The notes under the pieces were generated by a model, which saw only the letters and a program-made list of their open reading frames with translations, made no database searches and had not been told where the DNA came from. The position numbers were made by a program, and so were the translations under genes. This document shows, piece by piece, positions 49,971 through 56,376 of a stretch of DNA of 56,376 bases (position 1 is its first letter; every line of letters begins with the position of its first letter). The DNA comes from Myxococcales bacterium (GTDB lineage: Bacteria; Myxococcota_A; Polyangia; Polyangiales; Polyangiaceae): assembly GCA_013297655.1 (NCBI GenBank), contig JAAFHV010000026.1:1-56376 (forward strand), written 5' to 3'.

Positions 49971-50978
49971 ATGGGAGCGGACTCCAGGATCGCCGCGGGG
50001 ACCATCCTCGGCGGCAAGTTCCGCATACGCCGTCTGTTGGGACAGGGCGGCATGGGGGAGGTCTACGCGGGCGAGGGGCGCCGCGGAGAGAAAGTCGCGA
50101 TCAAAGTCCTCCACGACCGCGCCGCGCAAGACCCAGACCTGGTCGCGAGGTTCAACCGCGAGGCCGAGATCGCGCGCAGCATTCGCTCCGACTATGTCGC
50201 GGCGGTGCTCGGCTCCGGCAAAGAGCGCGACGGCCGCCTCTGGATCGCGTTCGAGCGGCTCGTGGGCGAAGGTCTCGACGAGCGCCTCCGCCGTGAGCAG
50301 TACCTCGCGTTCGGTGAGGTCACGCCAATCGTCGACGACTCGCTCGAGGGCCTGATGGCAGCCCACGCCGCGCATGTCATCCACCGCGACATCAAGCCGG
50401 CGAACCTCTTCGTCGAGAAGCGAAAGCTCACCCAGCAGGAGCTCTCCGAGGGTGTCCACGAGGAGCGCACGCGGATCCTCGATTTTGGCGTGTCCAAGCT
50501 TCGCGCGGCCGCCGATCGCAAAAATGAGCCGTCGCTCACGGCCTTCGACGCGACGTTGGGCAGCTTCGCCTACATGGCGCCCGAGCAGGTCCGCGGCTCG
50601 GCGCGAGTCGACGAACGCGCCGATCTCTACGCGCTCGGCGCGGTCACGTTCCGCGCGCTTACCGGGCGGCTCCCGTTCGAGGGCACCAACGCCCTCACGC
50701 TCATCGCGCTCAAGCTCGACCGCGATCCGCCTACCCTCACCTCGACCACGGGCGACGAGTGGCCCCAGGCGATCGAGCGTTTCCTCTCCAAGCTCATGGC
50801 GCGCGATCGCGAGAACCGCTTTCGAACCGCCGAAGAGACCCTCGTCGCTTGGCGCAAGGTGAGCTCCGTGATGGACGACGTGCGACGCCGCGCCCCCCCC
50901 GAAGAGCAGCACGACGATCGCGGCGACCAGACCCAAGGCACGTTCGCCGACGACTACGATCTCCCGTTTCGCCGCTGA
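49971..50978 (+). CDS. Cytoplasmic Ser/Thr protein kinase
   Basis: A 335-residue kinase with no transmembrane helix. Motifs: glycine loop LGQGGMGEVYAG, catalytic lysine VAIKVLHDRA, HRDIKPANLFVEK, DFGVSKL, and APEQVRGSARVDERADLYALG. The C-terminal 40 residues are charged (RRRAPPEEQHDDRGDQTQ) and end in YDLPFRR, with no extra sensor domain. An insertion in the activation-loop region (QELSEGVHEERTR) lengthens the catalytic segment. ATG 49971 follows the palindrome at 49929. It is one of three Hanks kinases in the window, consistent with Myxococcota. Confidence 0.92.
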   Translation: MGADSRIAAGTILGGKFRIRRLLGQGGMGEVYAGEGRRGEKVAIKVLHDRAAQDPDLVARFNREAEIARSIRSDYVAAVLGSGKERDGRLWIAFERLVGEGLDERLRREQYLAFGEVTPIVDDSLEGLMAAHAAHVIHRDIKPANLFVEKRKLTQQELSEGVHEERTRILDFGVSKLRAAADRKNEPSLTAFDATLGSFAYMAPEQVRGSARVDERADLYALGAVTFRALTGRLPFEGTNALTLIALKLDRDPPTLTSTTGDEWPQAIERFLSKLMARDRENRFRTAEETLVAWRKVSSVMDDVRRRAPPEEQHDDRGDQTQGTFADDYDLPFRR

Positions 50979-51087
50979 CCGCGCTCGGCGTTGGCGTTGG
51001 CGTTCGCATCCTGCGTCCTGGGTGTGCGTCCGCCAGGAGCGTGCGCGCGCGGCCCGCTCCGCGACCCCGAGCTCGATCCGAAACGAG

Positions 51088-52719
51088 CTACCTGAAGCAC
51101 TCCGGGTAGACCATGGCGGTCGCGTCGTCGCGCTTCAGGCCGTTGCAGTGCGCAGGTCGCTTCGGGGCGGGGGCTGTGGTCGCGGGGGTGGCCGATGGCG
51201 CGGGCACGAAGGGAGTCAGGCTCGAGGCAGCTTTCACGGTCTTCGGTACCACCGCGAGGTCGACCCGCTCGACCTCGGCGGAGGTGGGGCCGAGCGTGAG
51301 CTGCAAGGGGGCGAAGCCGGTCTTCGAGATCGTGACCGCGACCGGCCCTTGAGATATGTCGACCCTTGCGACGCCACGCTCCACCGCGACACCCACGCCG
51401 CTCGGGAGCATCACCTGCGCATCGGGGGGCGTGATGACGAGGCTCACGAAGCGCTTCACGTCGGCGCCAGGAGCGACGCTCGGCGCGGCGGCCGGCACGA
51501 CGACGACGACGCTCGGCGAAGGCGCGGGGGGTGCGGTGGTGGCGCGACTCGGCCCCGAGCGAGAGACGAAGAGGATGAGGAACGCGCCGAGCACCAGCCC
51601 GAGGCCCACGCCGATCGCGACGCCCACGGTACGCGTGCGGCGGTGCCCCGAGAGGGGCGCCATCGTGGTCGCGGCGACGAAGTGGTTTGGCGCCGAGCGA
51701 TCGTGGAAGTAGTCTGCGGGCACGTTGTAGTTGCCCGAGCGCGCCATGAGCTCGCCCACCGCGAGCGGCGTCATGCCCGCTGCGAGCGCGTCGAGGTCGG
51801 CCACGAGCGAGCCCATGTCCTGGTACCTACCTTCGGGCTTTTTCGTGAGGCATTTCAATATGACAGCCTCGAGCCCAGGCGAGACTGCGTTGGGCGGTAC
51901 CACCAGCGATCGCGGCGGCGGCGGCGCCTTGTACATGTGCTGGGTAAGGATCCCCATGTAGTTGTCCGAATCGAACGGAACCTTCCCGCACGCCATCTCG
52001 TAGAGGATGATGCCGAGGGCGTAGATGTCGCCGCGGCTGTCGACGGGGAGGCCCGCGGCCTGCTCGGGAGACATGTAGTGCGGCGTCCCGAAGACGCTGC
52101 CGGTGCGCGTGAGGCGGCTCGCGGCGTTCGCCACCTTCGCGATCCCGAAGTCGAGGATCTTCACGAAGTCAGGATCGTTCGGGCGCGGTACGAGCATGAC
52201 GTTGTCCGGCTTGAGATCGCGATGCACGATCCCCGCCGCGTGCGCCGCTTTGAGGCCCTCCGCGATCTGCCGCGCGATCGCGACGAGGCGCGGAGTGGGC
52301 AGAATCTTGAGGTCGTCCATGAGCGCGCCGAGGCTCTGCCCGTCGAGCATTTCCATCACGAAGTAGGCCGCCCCGTCGGGGAGCATGCCGAAGTCGGCGA
52401 TGTCGACGATGTGGTGAGACCCGATCGACGAGGCGGCGCGTGCCTCGTTGAAGAAGCGCTCGAGCATGTCGCGATCGTCCGCGAGCTCTCGCTTCAGGAT
52501 CTTCACCGCGACGCGCTTGTCGAGGCTCTTGTGGCGCCCGAGGTACACGACGCCCATGCCACCTTCGCCGAGCACTCGCTCGAGCACGTAACGCGCGTCG
52601 ATGACCATCCCTGCGTAAGGGTCGAGGCGGTCGAGGCGCGCGTGCCCACCGGACGCGTCGGGCCGCGAGGGCGACGGATGGGCAGGGCCGTGCGGCAGCG
52701 TTCGCGGGTCGCTGGGCAT
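51088..52719 (-). CDS. Ser/Thr protein kinase with transmembrane sensor region
   Basis: A 543-residue kinase. An N-terminal Pro/Ser-rich extension (PRTLPHGPAHPSPSRPDASG) precedes the kinase domain: LGEGGMGVVYLGRHKSL, VAVKILKRELADD, HRDLKPDNVMLV, DFGIAKVANAASR and SPEQAAGLP. A transmembrane span (TVGVAIGVGLGLVLGAFLILFVS, about 360-385) leads to a Pro/Ala-rich linker and a PEGA-like beta domain (RVDISQGPVAVTISKTGFAPLQLTL). It probably links envelope signals to Thr phosphorylation. ATG 52719 gives MPSDPRTL. It is divergent from the Lol-type permease. Confidence 0.92.
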   Translation of the reverse strand: MPSDPRTLPHGPAHPSPSRPDASGGHARLDRLDPYAGMVIDARYVLERVLGEGGMGVVYLGRHKSLDKRVAVKILKRELADDRDMLERFFNEARAASSIGSHHIVDIADFGMLPDGAAYFVMEMLDGQSLGALMDDLKILPTPRLVAIARQIAEGLKAAHAAGIVHRDLKPDNVMLVPRPNDPDFVKILDFGIAKVANAASRLTRTGSVFGTPHYMSPEQAAGLPVDSRGDIYALGIILYEMACGKVPFDSDNYMGILTQHMYKAPPPPRSLVVPPNAVSPGLEAVILKCLTKKPEGRYQDMGSLVADLDALAAGMTPLAVGELMARSGNYNVPADYFHDRSAPNHFVAATTMAPLSGHRRTRTVGVAIGVGLGLVLGAFLILFVSRSGPSRATTAPPAPSPSVVVVVPAAAPSVAPGADVKRFVSLVITPPDAQVMLPSGVGVAVERGVARVDISQGPVAVTISKTGFAPLQLTLGPTSAEVERVDLAVVPKTVKAASSLTPFVPAPSATPATTAPAPKRPAHCNGLKRDDATAMVYPECFR

Positions 52720-52943
52720 CGTGCGTAGAAATGTACCCGAAGCACGCGTTTCGGGAAAGGGACGGCCGAGATCGGTGTTCGGATTGGGTGGGCCCCTCGA
52801 TGGCCGCACCGCGTCGACTCCGCGGTTTTCGCGCTTTCCGTCGCGCCGCCTTTTTTGCCCAGCGGCTGCCCCGGCAGGCCCCCGCCACATGGCGCGCTCG
52901 ACAGACCAGGGGGCTTGAAACGTGCCGTCGTCAGGGAGATTTT

Positions 52944-54527
52944 ATGGTACGTGGTCTCGCTTTCATGGGGTACCCGCTCACAGTCGCGCTCCGCTATCTC
53001 GCGGCCAAGAAGCGGTCGTTCATCTCCATCGCGACCGTGCTCGCCACCCTCGGGGTCATGATCGGCGTCGCCGCGCTCGCGACGGTGATGAGCGTCACAG
53101 GCGGCTTCCACAAGCAGTTTCGCGACAAGGTGCTCGGCGTCAACGCCCACGTCTTGGTGCTCAAGTACTCGGTCGATTTCCGCGAGTACCCGGACATCAT
53201 GAAGAAGGTCGCCGATGTGCCCGGCGTCCGCGGGGTCGCGCCGTTCATCATCAACCCGATGATGGTCACCCACGGCGGTCGCACCGCCACCGGCGTGCTC
53301 ATGAAGGGCGTCGATCCGGCGCTCATGCCTAGCGTGCTCGACCTGCCCCGCCACATCGTCGAAGGCAGCGCGGACGGCTTGCGCAAGGCTGGCGCGAAGG
53401 CCCCCGAGCGCCGCGCCGACGCGTTCGATCCGTTGTTTCCGTCGATGCCCAAGGCCGACGCCGGAGCGCCCGCGCCAGACGAGAAACACTCGGTGCTCCG
53501 CGATCTCAACCCCGCCCCCGGCTCCACCGGCGCGCCGGTCGCGAACGGTGCGACCGCGCTCGCCGATCCGCTCGACGGCGGGGCGCTCGCGCCACACGAG
53601 CGGCCTCAGGTGCACGGCGACGTGACGCCCGACGGCGGCTACGCCAGCAAGCTCGATCTCGACGACGACGTGCTCCCCGAGTCGATCGATCCCGACCCGT
53701 GCAAGAGCCCGGAGCAGATCGCGAAGCTGCCTGGCGTCATCGTCGGTCGCACGCTCTCGAAGCAGCTCGGGGTCGGCCTCGGCGATTGTCTGCAGATCAC
53801 GTCGCCCACGATCGGCATCTCGCTCGGCGCGAGCGGCGCGCGCCCCCCGATCGCCAAGCAGTTCCGGGTGATCGCGATCTTCGAGGCCGGGTTCGACCAG
53901 TACGACTCGAAGCTCGTCTACACCGACCTTTACGAGGCGCAGGCGTTCTACGATCAGGGCGACAGCGTGACCGGGGTCGAGATGACGATCGACGACATCG
54001 ATCGCTCCGGCGAGGTCGCGAAGGAGATCGACAAGCGGCTCTCCAATGGCGTCTACCACACGATGGACTGGCGCGAGCTCAACCACGGGCTCTTCACCGC
54101 GCTCCTCATCCAGCAGATCGGCATGAGCTTCATGCTCGCGCTCATCGTGCTGGTCGCCGCGTTCACGGTCGTCGCCGTGCTCATCATGGTGATCCTCGAT
54201 AAAAAGCGAGAGATCGCGCTCCTCAAGGCGCTCGGCGCGACCAACTACGCGATCATGAGGATCTTCCTCTACCAGGGCACCATCATCGGCCTCGTCGGTA
54301 CGTCGCTCGGCTTGATGGTGGGCTACCTGTGCTGCCGCGCGATCGCCGCCTACCCCTTCCCGCTCGATCCGAAGGTCTATTTCATCTCCCACCTCCCGGT
54401 GCTCATCCGGCCGAACGAGTTCCTCGTCACCGGCGCGATCTCGGTCGGGATCTGCTCGCTCGCGACGATCGTGCCCGCGCTCTACGCCTCGCAGGTTCGC
54501 CCCGCGGACGGCCTCCGCGCGGAGTAA
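52944..54527 (+). CDS. LolC/LolE-type lipoprotein-releasing permease with insertion
   Basis: A 527-residue permease of the FtsX/MacB fold that extracts lipoproteins from the inner membrane for the Lol pathway. It has one N-terminal TM (ISIATVLATLGVMIGVAAL) and three C-terminal TMs with the motif LIMVILDKKREIALLKALGAT. Compared with typical LolC/E of about 400 residues, it carries a large polar insertion at about 140-258 in the periplasmic domain (KAGAKAPERRADAF...PPDPSIDPDPCKSPEQ-like, Pro/Ala/Asp-rich). ATG 52944 follows GGGAG. No lolD or second Lol permease is adjacent. Confidence 0.85.
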   Translation: MVRGLAFMGYPLTVALRYLAAKKRSFISIATVLATLGVMIGVAALATVMSVTGGFHKQFRDKVLGVNAHVLVLKYSVDFREYPDIMKKVADVPGVRGVAPFIINPMMVTHGGRTATGVLMKGVDPALMPSVLDLPRHIVEGSADGLRKAGAKAPERRADAFDPLFPSMPKADAGAPAPDEKHSVLRDLNPAPGSTGAPVANGATALADPLDGGALAPHERPQVHGDVTPDGGYASKLDLDDDVLPESIDPDPCKSPEQIAKLPGVIVGRTLSKQLGVGLGDCLQITSPTIGISLGASGARPPIAKQFRVIAIFEAGFDQYDSKLVYTDLYEAQAFYDQGDSVTGVEMTIDDIDRSGEVAKEIDKRLSNGVYHTMDWRELNHGLFTALLIQQIGMSFMLALIVLVAAFTVVAVLIMVILDKKREIALLKALGATNYAIMRIFLYQGTIIGLVGTSLGLMVGYLCCRAIAAYPFPLDPKVYFISHLPVLIRPNEFLVTGAISVGICSLATIVPALYASQVRPADGLRAE

Positions 54528-54696
54528 CGATCTCGCGCCGCCGAGGCGAACGCAAATGACGGGAATTCTGTAATTTTCCGCCCACATGCGACGTTTCGGG
54601 CGACAATGTCGAAAAGGTGGGATCGTCGCACGCGAACGGCGGTAAGGTCCGGTGCGTCAGGGTCGCGTTTTACCGAACCAGGGGTGATCAAAGCTC

Positions 54697-56376
54697 ATGC
54701 GATGGCTGGTGGAGGTCTCGGCGATCGGGAAGGGTGATCCGCAGTCGTTTTGCGTCGACGCGGACTCGTGGCAGCGCGCGCTCCAAATCGTGCGCGCGCA
54801 CCGAGGCGAAACCAGCGCCATGAGCGGGTTTTCGATCGAGCTGTTGGAAGAGGGCTACCGCGCCGTCGACCCAATGGCGCGCCTCCGCTTCGTCGTCAAA
54901 CGCGCCGCGGAGGGCACTCCGCTCTCCCCTATCGACATGAACGCCGGGCTCGGTGGCTCCAAGCCTCCTGCGAAGCCTGCCGTCGCAGACGCCGCGAAGC
55001 CTGACGCCGCGAAGCTTGACGCGCAGAAGCCAGAGGCAACGAAAGCCGCCCCCGCGAAGGCCGAGCCCGTCAATCCCGAGCCCGCCGAGTCGAAGCCCAA
55101 AGCCGGGCCGCCGCGCCCCGCCGCGTCCGACCCGAAGCCGGTCGTCGACACCAAGGCGGCGCCCTCGGCTCCCGCCGCGTCGAAGGTCAACGGCGAAGCC
55201 AAAGCTCCCACCGCTGCCGCCTCGAAGCCCGCGGAGCAAAAGATAGACGCAAACGGCGACGCAAAGACGATCGAGGTCCCCGCCGCGTCGGCTGCCGGAA
55301 CGAGCAACGGCCCCGCGACCATCGCGGGCGCTACCCAGGTCCCTCCGCTCGCGGTGCCGTCGCAGCCCGCGACCGAGCCGGCCCCCACCGTCGTCGGCGC
55401 GCAACCCGTAGGCGCACCGCTGCCAGGGTTGCCTCAGTTCACCATTCTTTCACGCCGCGAAGAGCACCCGTCGCCTTCGGTGCCGCTCAGCTATCGGGAG
55501 TACGTCTTCATCGTCCCGAAAGACACCCACGAAGGTGTCGCCGTCAGCATCCTGCTCGGCCAGCTCGAGCTCGTGCAGGCCGGCCTCGAACGCGCCCGCT
55601 CCGGCAAGCTCGTCCAGCTCGCTGTCTTCGACGAGACCTACGTCGGTAAGCCCCCTCGGCCCCCGCTCGCGACGCTCGTCTGGAAAGACTGGCGCGGCGA
55701 GCCCGTCGTCTCGTTCCCCCGCCGCGCGAGCATGGCTCCGCAGAGCAAGCCCGCCGTGAGCACGCAGGCTCCGTCTCTCAAGCCAGCCTCCATCCCGCCA
55801 AAGGCCACCTTGCTCCAGCCGAGCCCCGGGCTCGACGACATGCGCCGCGTGAAGCCCGAGCTTCCCGCCCCGGACACCGAGGTCACGCGCACCGACGTCG
55901 ACATTCCGCTAGGGAGCGATTTCGCCAAGACCACGGAAACGCCCATGTTTCAGCCCCCCGCGGCGGCCTTTGCCTCGGGCGCGCCGATCCCCAAGAGCAC
56001 CATGCTCGGCATGCCCGCGTTCGGCTCGCAGAGCACGCCCGCGCCCGCGCAGCAGCCGAAGAGCGTACCCCCGCCCGCGCAGGCTCCACTCGCGCCGGTG
56101 AGCAAGAGCGTGCCCCCTCCCGCCATTTCGGCCGCACCGCAGCCGCAGCCACAGGCGCCCGCGAAGAGCGTGCCCCCGCCCGCTGCAGCCGCACAATCTC
56201 CTAGCAAGAGCGTGCCTCCGCCGGCCATGCAACCTGCCGCCCCCGTCGCAGCTCCGGCCGTCACGAAGAGCGTGCCGCCGCCGGCCATGCACCCTGCCGC
56301 CCCCGCTGCTCCGGCCGTCACGAAGAGCGTGCCTCCGCCGGCCATGCAACAGCCGCAGAGCGTCGCGGTCGCGAAG
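54697..56376 (+). CDS. Long Pro/Ala-rich protein with KSVPPPA repeats (partial)
   Basis: At least 560 residues, open at the right edge. The N-terminus (about 1-90, WLVEVSAIGKGDPQSFCVDADSW) is a small globular domain, followed by an Ala/Pro/Lys linker of about 150 residues, then a second globular domain (about 245-345) with YREYVFIVPKDTHEGVAVSILL and LVQLAVFDETYVGKPPRPPL. After that comes a low-complexity tail with about six KSVPPPA repeats spaced 15-25 residues. No signal peptide or TM is seen, so it is probably cytoplasmic, possibly a scaffold. No family is recognised. Confidence 0.7.
   Translation, partial: MRWLVEVSAIGKGDPQSFCVDADSWQRALQIVRAHRGETSAMSGFSIELLEEGYRAVDPMARLRFVVKRAAEGTPLSPIDMNAGLGGSKPPAKPAVADAAKPDAAKLDAQKPEATKAAPAKAEPVNPEPAESKPKAGPPRPAASDPKPVVDTKAAPSAPAASKVNGEAKAPTAAASKPAEQKIDANGDAKTIEVPAASAAGTSNGPATIAGATQVPPLAVPSQPATEPAPTVVGAQPVGAPLPGLPQFTILSRREEHPSPSVPLSYREYVFIVPKDTHEGVAVSILLGQLELVQAGLERARSGKLVQLAVFDETYVGKPPRPPLATLVWKDWRGEPVVSFPRRASMAPQSKPAVSTQAPSLKPASIPPKATLLQPSPGLDDMRRVKPELPAPDTEVTRTDVDIPLGSDFAKTTETPMFQPPAAAFASGAPIPKSTMLGMPAFGSQSTPAPAQQPKSVPPPAQAPLAPVSKSVPPPAISAAPQPQPQAPAKSVPPPAAAAQSPSKSVPPPAMQPAAPVAAPAVTKSVPPPAMHPAAPAAPAVTKSVPPPAMQQPQSVAVAK

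Noticed and set aside
52731-52943. An in-frame N-terminal extension of the Lol-type permease
   Set aside because: The extension encodes Arg-rich shadow sequence, lies over the divergent kinase promoter region, and has no ribosome binding site; ATG 52944 has one.
55950-56345. A Gly-rich 131-residue protein on the minus strand at the right edge
   Set aside because: It is the complement of the KSVPPPA repeats in the plus-strand gene and has no independent support.

Overview
The window looks like a chromosomal segment from a Myxococcota bacterium, most likely the Polyangiales side of the phylum. This is inferred from very high GC with strong GC3 bias, three Hanks-type Ser/Thr kinases, an FHA-sigma54 activator plus an NtrC-type regulator, many Asp/Ala/Gly-rich lipoproteins, and the housekeeping gene content. 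No phage, transposase, tRNA, rRNA or CRISPR array was recognised.

Layout. 1-6.4 kb (+): a small lipoprotein, then fatty-acid synthesis and cofactor genes fabD-fabG-acpP-fabF-rpiB-nrdR-ribD. 6.5-11.5 kb: a TetR regulator, a small possible DNA-binding protein behind a palindrome, a lipoprotein, an M23 peptidase, peptide deformylase (def), and a TetR/alpha-beta-hydrolase pair. 11.9-12.8 kb: fmt (+). 20.5 to 13 kb (-): the transcription/translation operon rimP-nusA-ylxRQ-infB-(small membrane protein)-ylxP-rbfA. It has a promoter and attenuator-like terminator before rimP and a duplicated infB tail with its hairpin. 20.7-25.9 kb (-): an AlkA-like glycosylase, an OmpA-family outer-membrane protein, a 42-bp minisatellite and an NtrC-family response regulator. 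26-28.4 kb (+): an ABC ATPase, a frameshifted fragment and its intact membrane-protein paralogue. 28.4-32.8 kb (-): an RND pump and its adaptor. 33-41.5 kb: a MORN-like protein, three lipoproteins, a TPR membrane protein, a Ser/Thr kinase, a 91-bp tandem hairpin element and an FHA-sigma54 activator. 41.5-49.6 kb (-): a CBM9-like lipoprotein, then a four-gene group (Cys-rich exported peptide, ECF-type sigma factor, Cys-rich membrane protein, P-type cation ATPase), then PspA and a YbjN-like protein. 50-56.4 kb: two Ser/Thr kinases, a LolC/LolE-type permease with a large insertion, and the start of a long Pro/Ala-rich protein that runs off the end.

How genes work together. FabD, FabG, AcpP and FabF supply the malonyl loading, ketoreduction, carrier and condensation steps of fatty-acid elongation. 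RimP, RbfA, IF2, NusA and the Ylx proteins form the conserved ribosome maturation, initiation and antitermination cluster. Fmt and Def handle the formyl-Met cycle. The RND pump and its adaptor overlap by one base and act as one efflux unit that needs a TolC encoded elsewhere.

The most interesting candidate for an undescribed system is the compact minus-strand group at 43.7-48.0 kb. A sigma factor is co-encoded with two proteins carrying paired cysteines and with a P2-type cation ATPase whose predicted ion-binding residues depart from the SERCA pattern. I infer a metal or thiol-stress module. Second-tier signals are the rimP leader, the repeated TetR operator inside a coding region, and three separate tandem duplications of intergenic hairpin DNA.
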